From Aedes albopictus (Eukaryota; Arthropoda; Insecta; Diptera; Culicidae), in the NCBI RefSeq assembly GCF_035046485.1, contig NC_085138.1:287862089-287926088 (forward strand): a stretch of 64,000 nucleotides of DNA, in the 5' to 3' direction. The notes under the pieces were generated by a model, which had not been told where the DNA came from, ran no database searches, and was given only the letters and a program-made list of their open reading frames with translations. Made by a program: the position numbers and the translations under genes. This document shows, one piece after another, positions 1 through 10,689 of the stretch; the stretch's first letter is position 1; every line of letters starts with the position of its first letter.

Positions 1-778
1 TTTGACAAAGGAAATGGGTGAAACTTTGAACACAAGCCTCTCAATCTACGTTTGTTGCATACGCAAAATTTCCAAAAAATCGATGCGCTATCAACAATTT
101 TATAGTCGAAACGTGTATTGGGACTGAACGTGATTTTAGCCCCTCAGAAAGCAATTAGTTAGCACTCTTTATTGTTTCGATTCTACTATTGAAAGTACTA
201 GACCAATAATCATCAAATTTTGCAAGTAAAATATACACATAATCAACTACCTTCTGTGAAAATTGCATGAAAATTGGCAGAGAAATTCAATAGTTATGAA
301 TAGGCAAATATTGCACATGAAAAACACGAAAAATTTTTACTAACACTCACTCCTATCAACATCAGTAGCTTTCAAACCAACTGATCAAAGTTGATGAAAT
401 TTTGCAAGAAAATGTCTCTATAAGTATCATAACTGATAACGAAATTTCATAATTATCATCACAAAACTTTAAACTGTAGCGTATAAGAACCATCTATTGT
501 GCGAATAAAAATTTGTCATGATTGTACAAAATGCTTAAAACCACGTCTGTTTGTTTTTCTTCCCCAGTTAAAAATAATGCATCGATTTTTGTAAAATTTG
601 GCTCAAATAATAAACATACACCAAAGCGTTTTCAGTGAATTCTTTGGCCAATTCTACCGATTTATTACAGAGCTACGGCCGTATTTCTGTGTCCCGATTA
701 TTGCGGATACAGGCTTTATATCAAATTATAACAAACCTTGATATAGATATCAACCGTTGATATAATTATGCTATATTT
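1..778. other. AT-rich spacer, no gene seen
   Basis: No reading frame, inverted repeat or tRNA-like box stands out in this AT-rich stretch. Probably old transposon-derived sequence. Confidence 0.5.
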
Positions 779-849
779 TTGTTATTCCTTTCTGGTCGGG
801 TTGTATTCCACATTATTCCACAACAAGTGTGCACACCGTGTGTTATCGA

Positions 850-985
850 CCTTCACGGATTTGGGCGAAATTTTGATGGATTGTTTGTTCAAATGAAGGA
901 AGAAAAAATCCAGATTTTGGTGCTGATCGGATCACCCCTCGGCCCGTGGCATTATCCATCGTATTTGCCGATAAAAGAAAAATTC
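850..985 (+). repeat. Dispersed repeat with short open frame, copy 1
   Basis: About 130 bases match, in inverted orientation, a segment at 4735-4866. Both translate alike, sharing FVQM.EEKIQ.LV.IGSP and PW..PSYLP. It looks like a scrap of a protein once encoded by a mobile element. I do not recognise the protein. DNA similarity is also high, so protein-level constraint is not shown. Confidence 0.6.
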
Positions 986-1304
986 AAGTTTTTCCTTTCT
1001 TTCCTTAATTTATATCTTTGAAACTATAACATGTACACATTTTTGACCATCGGCGTTTTTTGATGAAAATTGTCCGAGGAATCCAGACCTTTTTTTTTAT
1101 GCAGCGTTGCCAAGTATGTTATTTTCCAATTTTAAAATTTTAAATCGATTTTTCGTCAAATGAGTATATTTTGATTTTGAAAATTTTGATTTTATCGTGT
1201 TTATCAGACATTTTCCAGTCAAAAAAGCTGAACTTCCCGAAGTCTTTCGGACCGTTTCAGCTATACAGCGATTTTAAGCTTATAAAAGGTATTTTTTTAT
1301 AATT

Positions 1305-1536
1305 CTGGAGCAACATTTGAAAAGGGCCCAAGAGGTCTTGTGTCTTTTTTCTAAAACGCTTCGTAGGGCATAACAGCAGCCCGCCTACGCAAATGAACAC
1401 CGTTATCCGAAAGATCGATGTTTGCTCTACCTGATAACGGTCTAAGTTTTTGTGAATAAGCTGAGGGGGGCTCAGGAGCGACGTGTGAAGTCATTGTTTA
1501 CCAATGCTTGTATGCCCTTTTCAAATGTTGCTCCAG
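1305..1536. mobile_element. 232-bp MITE with 4-bp duplication, copy 1
   Basis: Inverted ends CTGGAGCAACATTTGAAAAG and its complement, flanked by AATT on both sides (1301-1304 and 1537-1540). Two more 232-bp copies lie at 25260-25491 and 25616-25847, flanked by AAAT and ATTT. The constant length and 4-bp A/T duplications define one family. It is non-coding, so it must be mobilised in trans. Confidence 0.9.
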
Positions 1537-1540
1537 AATT

Positions 1541-2084
1541 TACATTTTTTCAATTATCATTTTTTGCTAAGAAACGTTTAGAAACACCGGAATTCTTCTA
1601 TGGAATTTTGTGATTTTGCCTAATTTGGAACAAGTAAAATAGAAAACTATGCAAAAAATATAACAGTGTTGCCAGTTAATCAATTTTGTGTAATGGATAA
1701 AAATGAATCGTAAAAATTAAAAATCTATCAAGCAAGATCCTTATTTAAATTTCAGTTTTATCTATTGAAACATTGTGTGCGAATGAGTTGCCAAAAATGG
1801 CAGGGTTATTACCTATAAAAAATGTATTACATACGAACTTTTGTAATTAATCCAATCATAAAAAAACTGTTTTATATGAAATCAGATCCAATTAGTTTAG
1901 GACTGCTTGAGACCGTGATAAATAAAAAAAATGTGGAAAATAAAATATGACAGTGTTGCCAGTTCATCAGTATGGGTATGATTCTACTAAAATAAAATAC
2001 ACTCTTGAAGCACATATTCAAAACGAGTGTGTCATTACATTTATTTAATTGACAATGATTGCTTCAGATGCACTAAGGGGATTC
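1541..2084. other. AT-rich spacer with a duplicated 14-mer
   Basis: No gene seen. The word CAGTGTTGCCAGTT occurs at 1664-1677 and 1951-1964, each after a similar A-rich run, which suggests an old direct duplication or two remnants of one repeat. Confidence 0.4.
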
Positions 2085-3148
2085 AGGTGGCCAAAAATCG
2101 AAATTTGACTTCATTAAATTTGAGATTTAGATTCGGTAGTTGAAAGTAGATCACTTGGACCAGTAAACCCTAGAATATTAGTTTGCTAATTCCTATTCTT
2201 ATCGAGATATTGGCAGCAGAATGAGACCGTTGCCAATTTTTGGTAAAATTAATGAAATGTTCAACTTTGCATATCTTCGGCTTAAATGAAAAATGTTAAA
2301 CTTTTAAAGTAGTTTCTAAAAGCTTGCTTATAAACCTTTCGAATGACTTATCAGACGTAGAAATTTTGATTGTAAAACTATTAAATGATGCCACATGAAA
2401 AAAAAATAATTTTTTCCCATGCAAACCGTTCCATACAAAAAAAGTTTCGCTGAATTTCACTTCGGGACCACTTCTATGACTTGGTTTAGGATTCCTGGGA
2501 GGCATTGAAATCAAATTTGGCTGCTACTAGCTGCTATTCTGCAATTCTAATCATGTTGTCGGTGATGATTGAGATATTGCTACATAAAATCACCCTATTG
2601 GCCATTAAGGACAAACATTCTGAAATCCCGCTTCAACAGTGCATCAGTACTTCAGATGCACAAATCTCAAGAAGCAAGCTTTAAACAACAGTACTTTTTA
2701 TTATTCTGTTCTTGCTCACTTGTAATAAGCCTAAAATAAGAAAATCAGATGCACTGGTTTTGTTTACGAAAAGATTTGTGCCCTCGAAAACGTGAGTAGG
2801 TGCCAAAGTCGTCCATTGTGGCGGTCATTTTGGGATTCTTACAAGTCTGTCCTTAAATACCTCTGAGGAAATATTTGGTCGTCATGGTCACTTTTATCGG
2901 TAGATCAATCATAATGCAGTCCGAATTTGGTCTTGGAGCTCTTAGCGAAGCGTGTTTTTACGAATTGGAATCCATTTTGTAAATAGGAACAGAAATCCTT
3001 AAACTCCTAAAGGTATGAAATGCCCTTGTAATTTCATGCTGTTTGAAACTGTCGTGCTAAAACAACCTGTTCAACATGTTTTTCATATTGTTTAGGCATA
3101 AGCCCTACGAATAGGAGCAAGACATTATATAATATTTTTGGCCACCTG
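2085..3148. mobile_element. Inverted-repeat element, CAGGTGGCC ends
   Basis: Starts CAGGTGGCCAAAAAT and ends with its complement ATTTTTGGCCACCTG, 1064 bp in all. Flanking TT on each side could be a 2-bp duplication, but this is weak. No convincing coding frame. A related word, CAGGTGGTGGCCAAAATG, lies at about 41690. Confidence 0.6.
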
Positions 3149-3285
3149 TTTGTATGGAACCGCCTCATAGTGAGATGTTCAAACCTTGCGCTCTGATTGC
3201 TTCCCTTTGCGCATAGATTTCTTCACAGGCGTGTTCCGCTGCATCTTTTGTGTGTTTTCCTCGCTACTATTTTGAAAGTCGACTC

Positions 3286-4640
3286 CTAAGTTGTGCTGTA
3301 AACTGTTTTCTTTATGATCGAATCGGCACCAGAAGGAGCTGCGGCATGCATAGCTATTACACCATGAATAGGAATAGGTAATGCAGCTTCAATATCTCCT
3401 TCTCCTTCTTGCACTCCGCAGCAGGAACAAACATAACATTCAGTCGGCAAATCTCTAATGCCCAATCGTAAATTTGTTTGGGCGTCTGGATAGTTACACC
3501 TTGTAAGCTCACACACGTTGCTAGCCTCTTCAATGTGCCACCTAATTCGTCGCTCGGTCCTTTTCCATGTGCCATAATGCCACTCTCCTGCGGGAACTGG
3601 TGGTATTTGGTGGTGTTATACTCCAGTGTATCGGATATGATGACACAGTTAAGAGGCTTCACTTTTAGTTAAGAGATACAACTATTCCAAACTGCAGCAT
3701 ATAAGCCACAAACGGATGTACGGTGGCTTGGCTATTCTTCTAGTGTACTGATTGTGCACTGTCTTGATAAACAAACAAACAAAAATCTGAAAAATCTGCA
3801 ACAACCAATAGTTCAACTTCGCAAAGGAGGTCTCGCTTGTTTTTGAAGAATTGTGATTTCTATTTTGATACACAGCCGTGTTTGCGAACTTGGAAAATAG
3901 TGTCGAAAAACTCATCCACAAAAGGTTCTATGTTCAAAACCAAGATCTCCAGACTACACCTCTCTTGTTGTGACCAGTCAGTGTTAGTACTTGTCCTCAC
4001 TAATTCCATTGTCATCCATATATGTTCAAACAAATAAGGTCCTTCAAAGAACTGGTATCACCACATGACGAGATTTCGCATTTGTTCAAGAAGCATGCTC
4101 CTACTGGCAGATCGCAGACAGCGCTTCAGCATGCCTCTATAGGATTCAAACAATCTGACTCCATCAATCTCTATCTGATCAAAGTGCCTCCAACAAATTT
4201 TAATCTGAAATTATCGTGAATCACACACAAGCACAGCGTGTATGTTCCTGCTGCTTCCGCCAACACGCACTGTGGTGGCCGGAGATCAGCAAATTTGGAA
4301 AACCCAATTTTATCTTCCGGGAACTTTTCTTTGAAGAGAACACTTCCTTCAAATTCACCCAGATCAAACGCTTCTGTTTGAAAACGCGAGCTCCTTTGTC
4401 CTCGAACACTTAGACAAACCTTCTTTCCGGTCAACTCTTTGCTGACATCCGCTGGTCGATAAAAGGTTTGCACTTTTTGTGAAATCTCAGTATATAACAC
4501 TGCTCGACAAAATTTCATAAAATTTGGTGTTATGGGATGAGAAAAAAAAGAACAGGGGTTTGGGACCCTAGAAGTGTCATAGTGGAAGAATTTTTGAAAA
4601 ATATTGGACCGGGCCTTCACAGTTTAAGACCGAAGTTTGT
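3286..4640 (-). pseudogene. Pseudogene of an unnamed, probably transposon-associated protein family
   Basis: Four collinear blocks on the minus strand read like one protein broken by stops and frame changes. First (4620-4171) is a block with KIGFSKFADLRPPQCVLA and a Cys/His stretch TLCLCVIHDN. Next (about 4170-3900) is a short diverged block. Then (3840-3665) comes VELLVVADFSDF..FVYQDSAQSVH, a stop, and NSQATVHPFVAYM. Last (3662-3357) is VIISDTLEYNTT followed by HGKGPSDELGGTLKRLA and TPKQIYDWALE. From memory, this motif order matches uncharacterised proteins that are multicopy in many insects and cnidarians. The acidic residues in VADFS and ISD could be catalytic, but that is only a guess. 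The blocks are not in one frame, so it is dead. Confidence 0.6.
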
Positions 4641-4734
4641 ATGAAGAACTTGGGTGTTCAATTGATATACGCATTAGAACGTGCCGAGTATAAATTTAGG
4701 CGTTTTCGGCATTATTTTTTTTTTTTGGCAAATA

Positions 4735-4866
4735 TGAGGGGTGCTGCCACGGGCTGACAGGTGATCCAATCGGCACCAAAGCTTGGATTTTTTCTTCTTC
4801 CATTTGAACAAACATTCCATAAAAGCTTGGTTCGCATCCGTGATGGTCGATAGCACGCTTCCACTT
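4735..4866 (-). repeat. Dispersed repeat with short open frame, copy 2
   Basis: Inverted partner of 850-985. The minus-strand frame reads IDHHGCEPSFYGMFVQMEEE and then IQALVPIGSP, similar to copy 1. It lies just upstream (in minus-strand terms) of the pseudogene at 3286-4640. Whether the two belonged to one element is unknown. Confidence 0.6.
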
Positions 4867-4904
4867 TTTCTCGGTCACTTCATATGGATTTTACATGTTT
4901 TACC

Positions 4905-4945
4905 CATGTCTTCCTGCTTCTTGGCATAACGTCCTCACTGGGACA
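4905..4945 (-). repeat. Tail fragment of a Feilai-type SINE
   Basis: The stretch with ACGTCCTCACTGGGACAAAG matches the 3' tail of the SINEs at 35165-35385 and 58316-58581, in reverse orientation. It abuts the truncated 5' end of the RTE element. Confidence 0.55.
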
Positions 4946-5448
4946 AAGCGTTGTCGGCGACATGAACGCGCAGAGAGCAAGGGAGGAAATGTACAGACCG
5001 GTAATCGGGCGAAATAGCCTGCACGCCGTATCGAATGATAACGGCCAGCGATGCGTAAACTTTGCAGCCTCCCGTGATATTATAGTCCGAAGCACCTCCT
5101 TCCCCCGCAAAGATATCCACAAAACCACCTGGAGATCACCCGACCATCAAACAGAAAACCAAATCGACGAAATTTTAATCGACGGTAAATTCTTCTCGGA
5201 TATAACCAATGTCCGCACATACCGCAGTGCGAATATAGACTCGGATCACTGCTTAGTCGCTGTATGCATGCGCCCAAAAGTTTCGGCAGTTATCACCACG
5301 CGTCGAAGTAGAACGCCGCGGCTCAACATCGAGCAGCTGCGTAACGTAGAAGTGGCTCAAGACTACGCGCAGCAGCTAGCAGTGGCCCTACCAACGGAAG
5401 AGCAGCTTGGCGCAGCTACACTCGAAGATGGCTGGAGGGATATCCGAT
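4946..5448 (+). pseudogene. RTE endonuclease domain fragment
   Basis: The frame reads VVGDMNAQ, then EEMYRPVIG, FPRKDIHK.TWRSPD, ENQIDEILIDG and NIDSDHCLVAVCM, the second half of an apurinic-type endonuclease that nicks the target in LINE retrotransposition. The catalytic GDMN and SDH motifs are visible. The first half is missing. An open frame begins upstream at 4884, but its Met-Asp-Phe leader is not part of the element. The frame runs on into the R1 insertion at 5449, making a fortuitous fusion ORF of 535 codons (4884-6491). Confidence 0.8.
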
Positions 5449-6905
5449 TGGTGTCTACTACCTACGAGGGCTTCGTGGTCGCCAAAGTAAACGGGGTCTT
5501 CTTCTGTAGCTGTTATGCGCCTTCGCGGTGGCCGATCGAGCGGTTCACGCAAATACTGGACCGCTTAACGACCGTGCTAACAGGGCGAAGGCCGGTGGTA
5601 ATAGCGGGTGACTTTAATGCCTGGGCTGTGGAATGGGGAAGCCGTTTCACAAACCAGCGGGGTCAGATCCTGCTAGAAACACAGGCCGTCTTAGATGTCG
5701 ACTTGGCTAACGTCGGTACCAAGAGTACCTATAGTCGAAACGGAGCGGAGTCAATTATTGACGTGACCTTTTGTAGTCCTGGCCTAACAAGTAGTCCGAA
5801 CTGGAGAGTAGATGATGGCTACACTCACAGCGACTACCTGGCGGTTTGCTACAGTATCGACTACAACAACAGCAGACAGCGGATAGAAGAAGAGGCGGCT
5901 AGGCCAAGGCCAAGCCCTCGTAGGTGGAAGACATCATACTTCGACGAAGAGGTATTTAGGGAAGCGCTCCGCCGTGAGCGAAACTTAATCGGTTTAGACG
6001 GCGACGAGCTGGTAGCGGTGCTCTCACGTGCGTATGATGCGACCATGCCTAGGCGAGTCCACCCTAGAAATGGGAGGCCACCGGCTTACTGGTGGACCGA
6101 CGCGATTGCGGACTTGCGCCGCGCCTGCCTACGGGCTAGGCGGCGGATGCAGCGAGCACGATCAGAGCAAGAGCGAAACGAGCGGCGGGTGGTGTTCGCC
6201 GCTGCAAAAGCCGCGCTCAAGACCGAGATAAGAGCAAGCAAAAAGGCCTGCTTTGAGGGTCTCTCTCAGAGTGCCAATACGAACCCGTGGGGTGACGCCT
6301 ACAGGATCGTTATGGTCAAGACGAGAGGTGTGATGGCTCCTACAGAGCAATCTCCAGAGATGTTGGAGGGGATCATTGGAGGACTTTTTCCGCGTCATGA
6401 TCCTAGTCCTTGGCCTCCTTTCGTAGGACAGCCGAGGACGGGCTGGCGACGAGGAGAGGGTCACCGATGTGGAATTTGCGGGGATAGCTAAGTCCCTTAG
6501 CGTAGGTAAGGCCCCAGGTCCGGACGGAGTTCCGAACCTGGCCTTAAAAGTAGCTATTGCAGAAGCTCCCGAGATGTTCAGGTCTGCTATGCAGAAATGC
6601 CTGGACGAGGGAGTTTTCCCAGAAGCTTGGAAGAGGCAGAGCCTGGTACTATTGCCAAAGACGGGGAAACCACCCGGAGACCCGTCGGCATATAGACCAA
6701 TATGCTTGATTGACACGGCGGGGAAGGTGCTCGAAAAGATCATCCTCAATAGAATGTTGAGGTTCACTGAGGGCGTAAATGGTCTCTCGAGCAACCAGTA
6801 CGGCTTCCGGAAGGGGAGGTCCACCGTAGACGCTAGATTAGCTGGAATGCCGTTTCAACGGCTATCACCCATATCGTCTGGGAGCTACAGAGGAGGTGGC
6901 GCGTA
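5449..6905 (+). pseudogene. R1-type endonuclease and reverse transcriptase ORF, broken
   Basis: The endonuclease half has CYAPSRWPIE, VIAGDFNAWAVEWGS, IDVTFCSPGL and THSDYLAVCY, including the catalytic Asp of GDFN and the final SDxL motif. After a linker rich in Arg, a frame change between about 6400 and 6480 moves the ORF to the next frame. There it reads VGKAPGPDGVPN, LVLLPKTGKPPGDPSAYRPI and LSSNQYGFRKGRSTVDA, the N-terminal fingers of the reverse transcriptase. The sequence then departs from the family after GRSTVDA. The palm with the catalytic YADD is absent, so the protein cannot have polymerase activity. Confidence 0.8.
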
Positions 6906-7638
6906 GACTCGGAGAATGGCTAGTCCAGATGCAGTACACGAGGTGGTCCAGGGGTTCGAAGTCGGCTTCGTAGGTCATACCGGTGCCCTGCGGTCGAGAT
7001 CGACCCTTACAGCGATTAAGTGGCCGCGGAGAGGAAGTCCCGGTAGCGGTGCTGTCGTGGCGTCAGTCTACTGGGTTGGATCCGAGCCCGCGGTTGGAAA
7101 GGGGTCTGCGGCAAGGGTCGGGGTAGGTGAGACCCTGCTGCCTGCAACCTACGGATGCATCTGATAGGGCCTGAAGGGTAGTGATACCCTTCCTTACGGG
7201 CAGGTCAGATCGGATTGCATGTGGGCATCAGTTCTTGATGTCCGCTCAGCAGTAGGGCGCGGGCGGGCTTCACCCTGCCCGCCTTCCGAGGACAAAGGGA
7301 GTGGCGAGGACCACTCGGGAAACTGGCTAAGCGCCAGCATGCTACCGTGATGGACTCTCCAGAGCGAGTCATCGATGTTCGTTGCTGCTAGGCTACGGCA
7401 GCTAACCTTGAGGGTGCGATATGCACTAGCCCCTCTCTGAAGCAATACCTTCTTGGTGGTTCCGGAGAGACGTAGGGTTTGGCGACCATAGGAATGTGTT
7501 TTAGTGGGTCGAGGAGAGAGTAGTCCTGGCTTCTACTGGCGTTGTAGAAGACGGCCTTAATCCCACACTACCCTAACCTTCCTGTTAGGGTGTCTGATGA
7601 GCAGATTTATCCCCCTATGGTTTAGAAGGAAAAAAAAG
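6906..7638 (+). other. R1 3' region
   Basis: GC-rich sequence between the RT scrap and the poly(A) end. It holds no long uninterrupted frame. A possible C-terminal remnant (ARRLGEWLVQMQYTRW) spans about 6890-6940. The paired words CCCTAACC and GGTTAGGG-like TGTTAGGG near 7570-7590 could form a small 3' hairpin. Confidence 0.5.
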
Positions 7639-8433
7639 AGGGACATCCGATCCGCCATAGGTAGTATCTCGGCTACATCACTAGGCTTCGCGACTCCGAA
7701 TCACAGAAACGACTGGTACGACGGCGAGTGTGAACAGTTGAAAAACGAGAAGAATGCTGCAACGCCGTACGAAAGCGAATGAGGCGCGTTACAGACAGAC
7801 CGGGACAGGCAGAACTCAGTCTTCCGGATGAAGAAGCGCCAGCAGGAAGAACGAGATCACGAAGCGATGGAAGAGCTGTACCGCGTGGACACACGAAAGT
7901 TCCACGAGAAGCTGAACCGCTCGCGCAGAGGCTTTGTGCCACAAGCCGACATGTGCCGAGATAATCACGGGAATATTCTCACGAGCGAGCGTGAAGTGGT
8001 CGAGGGGTGGCGGCAGAATTACGATGAGCACCTCAATGGCGACGTTGCAAGTACCGAAGGTGGCGTGGTGGTAACAGATCTAGGAGTATGTGCACAGGAC
8101 GAAAGACTTCCGGCCCCTAGCCTATAAGAGATTGAAGAGGAGGTTGGCCGGTTGAAAAACAACAAAGACGCTGGAGCAGATCAACTACCAAGTGAGTTAC
8201 TAAAATACTGCACTGGTGAGAGCTCTACACTGGGTCATTACCAAGATTTGGGAGAAGGAAGTATTACCGGAGGAATGGATGGAAGGTATCGTGTGTCCCA
8301 TCTACAAAAAGGGCGGCAGGTTGGATTACGGGAACTATCGCGCGATCACACTACTGAGCGCTGCCTACAAGGTACTCTCTAAAAAAGTTTATGCCGCCGT
8401 CTATCACCGATTGCAAGAGAGCTCGTGGGTCAA
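7639..8433 (+). pseudogene. RTE linker and start of reverse transcriptase
   Basis: Resumes the RTE frame after R1. It reads HRNDWYDGECEQ, then (7828-8127) TRKFHEKLNRSRRGFVPQAD and SEREVVEGW, then KNNKDAGADQLPSELLKY. After a frame shift near 8210 it reads WITKIWEKEVLPEEW-like sequence, GIVCPIYKKGGRLDYGNYRA, ITLLSAAYKVLS. These are RT motifs 0 to 2a. Two or more frame changes kill the ORF before the TA element interrupts it at 8434. Confidence 0.8.
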
Positions 8434-8435
8434 TA

Positions 8436-10267
8436 AGGAGTGTATCGTAAAGTAGTTGAAAATGTTTACAATAGCATCAAAAATAGTTTAATACAACTTT
8501 TAAGTAATTTTATTTTTGGAGATACTGTATAAATCCATGAAAAGAGAAATAGGTTTTAACATTATCTTAAAATGTTCTTTTAACTAGGTTTTTAACCTAG
8601 ATTACTGGACGCATGTTTTTAAATTTTTGCACACCTTCTAAAAAATTGAAATTGCGAAAAAAGTTCGATAATGTTCGAAAATTGTCAACTTATTTGTGCA
8701 AATATAATGTGCTCCAGAATCCCCATGATATAGGCAAATTATTTTTTTCAAGAAAAATCTCCACTGAATTTAAGCGCAATTCTTAAAAATGAAAAAAGGC
8801 CATTTTTTGGGAACCCCTTTTTTCTATGCTCCTCCAAATCATGTTTACGCAAATAAAAAATACATAAAATGAAAAATTCGCATTTTTTTTAATTAGGGTA
8901 TGTTTTTGAATTTATGTACGAGTAAGTTAGAGCAAAAAATAGAAATTTATAACCTTTCAAGATATTAGAAGCAGAACTTCAAAGTTTTAGCAAAAAAAAT
9001 ACCGTCAAGGCGCCATTCACCGTGGGGGCTCCATTCACCGTGTGCCTTCGAATATTTTTTTCATTATTTCCATATTATGATTGAATGATATGACAATTTC
9101 CATTCAATTTCACCAATACAACACTAATGTATTGTTACCATGCCAAAACGCTCATTAGAAACATTTAAAAGTATCATTTTGACACTAAAGTGTGTTTACA
9201 TGAAGCGGGTTTCTGCTCGTTCACTGCATTCATAGTGAAAAAACGAAAACTGCGCTAAGGTGATTTAAGCGATATACTAAATGTAGTAACGTTTTTATTC
9301 CACCAAGAAACAATTAAATTCACATATTAGGTATGTATTTTGCATTACCGAAGTAAGTTTAACAAGAAAGTATGATTACTCGTACTTTTTAATTGAAACA
9401 AAAAGACACGGTGAACGGGTACCCTAAAAGTCAATGGTCTCCATTCACCGTGCCCCATATTGTCCCATATATCTAGAAAAAATCGAAAATTTGAACAATC
9501 GTTTTTCTAATAAAAACTTGCAAATTATTACTTGAAATGAATTTAAACGAAGAAAATTCCCTTGGCTGGGTTGTTTTGATCATTTTTAAACAAAGTAGAA
9601 TAAAATTTCCCATACACGGTGAATGGGTCCCTACTACCACGGTGAATGGTGACCTACCACGGAATTAGGCGACCCTACTACCCTTTACTAATTGTACTAT
9701 ATCACCAAATTTTGTGAAAAATTTTCTACTTCTGTGGATATTGCTTTAATTTTAACCTATAATGAAGGCAATTAAAAGCGGCATCAACAATGTTTATAAG
9801 ACTTGTGTCAAATGACAGCCATTATTTGCCCCGAATCGTCTTAGATCCACGGTGAATGGTGCCTTGACGGTAGACGTTTTTTGGAGTGGACCTTTTTTTA
9901 GATATAGCAGATTTTTCTATCGAAAATATGAATTTTGAAAGTCGGTGTTGAATGATATGTTATGTGTACATAACTGTTAACAAGCATCACTATTTTCCAG
10001 ATTTTTTATCGTACAAATTTTATTCGTTACAGATTTTTGAAATGTTGAACAATCTTAACAAAATTGCATTTTGTGCAGATTTTTATTTTGTGAGGTGTAT
10101 TCATTAAACTATATTTTCAATAATACTAAACATTTTCCAAATGTTTCCATGCTGATCTAAACTTAACTATATTGTGAAGATTTCATAGAAGAACCGAAAT
10201 GAAAAGACCAACCCAGCTTCGAGATAGAGCATCCTGAACATTTTCAACTACTTTCCGATACACTCCT
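8436..10267. mobile_element. 1.8-kb TA-flanked inverted-repeat element inside RTE
   Basis: Ends AGGAGTGTATCGTAAAGTAG and the complement with one mismatch, flanked by TA at 8434-8435 and 10268-10269. The inverted ends extend about 30 bp, through GTTGAAAATGTT. The RTE sequence joins across it. The TA duplication fits the Tc1/mariner type of integration. No transposase frame is visible, so it is non-autonomous. It hosts another element at 9002-9870. Confidence 0.85.
9002..9870. mobile_element. TA-flanked element built on the word CATTCACCGTG
   Basis: Ends CCGTCAAGGCGCCATTCACC and complement, flanked by TA (9000-9001, 9871-9872). The word CATTCACCGTG occurs forward at 9014, 9032 and 9442 and reversed at 9615, 9638 and 9848; a variant CACGGTGAACG is at 9407. 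The pattern suggests an iterated binding site for a transposase supplied in trans. The interior is AT-rich and non-coding. Confidence 0.9.
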
Positions 10268-10660
10268 TATTAGGCTGGATTTATGGGTGAACGCGCTACA
10301 ACGAACCAGATGTTCGCCATCCGCCAGGTATTGCAGAAATGCCGTGAATACAACGTGTCCACGCATCACTTGTTGATCGATTTCAAATCGGCGTATGATA
10401 CAATCGATCGAGAACAGTTATGGCAGATTACGGACTAAAATGGTTCTCGAGAATCATTCGACCGGTATAAGAAGACGTGGTGCGCAGCGAGCTAGGTGGG
10501 TCGACAAAGTGGAGGACGATCTGCGGACCCTACGCAGAGTGCGGAACTGGAGACAAACAACCATGGACCGAGTTGAATGGAGACTGCTACTATGTACAGC
10601 AGAGGCCAGCCCCGGGCTTAGCCTGATCAGTAAGGTAAGTATGTATAGTAGTGATATGAG
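10268..10660 (+). pseudogene. RTE palm start and C-terminal end, with internal deletion
   Basis: Frames read MFAIRQVLQKCREYN, LLIDFKSAYDTIDREQLW (RT motif A with its catalytic Asp), then from about 10470 RRGAQRARWVDKVEDDLRTL, RNWRQTTMDRVEWR, the conserved RTE tail. The intervening YADD region is deleted. The 3' end lies near 10630-10660. Confidence 0.75.
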
Positions 10661-10689
10661 GATATCTTGATCTACATACCAGGACATCC

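Larger units (their letters stand above)
5449..7638 (+). mobile_element. 5'-truncated R1-clade LINE inserted in RTE
   Basis: Flanked by a 13-bp target duplication, AGGGATATCCGAT (5436-5448) and AGGGACATCCGAT (7639-7651), with one mismatch. It ends in a short poly(A) at 7630-7637. These are the marks of target-primed reverse transcription with 5' truncation. It carries an endonuclease, a shortened reverse transcriptase and a GC-rich 3' region. It is not at the rDNA site used by classical R1. Confidence 0.85.
4946..10660 (+). mobile_element. RTE-clade LINE (JAM1-like), degenerate and twice interrupted
   Basis: One 5'-truncated RTE element can be followed through three pieces: endonuclease (4946-5448), linker and start of the reverse transcriptase (7639-8433), and palm start plus 3' end (10268-10660). 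R1 and a TA-flanked element occupy the gaps. The host reading resumes across both insertions, which proves the order of events. Near 10435 most of the RT palm and thumb is deleted, because DREQLWQI is soon followed by the C-terminal RRGAQRARW motif. The tail near 10630 has GTAAG-rich repeats, as RTE elements often do. The assignment to RTE is from motif recall. Confidence 0.8.

Noticed and set aside
4884..6491. 535-codon open frame that looks like one protein with a signal-like N terminus
   Set aside because: It is a chance fusion of RTE endonuclease and an inserted R1 endonuclease; the 13-bp target duplication marks the joint, and the leader precedes the RTE sequence.
6162..6824. 220-codon minus-strand frame
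   Set aside because: It lies antisense to the R1 endonuclease/RT and has no motif of its own.
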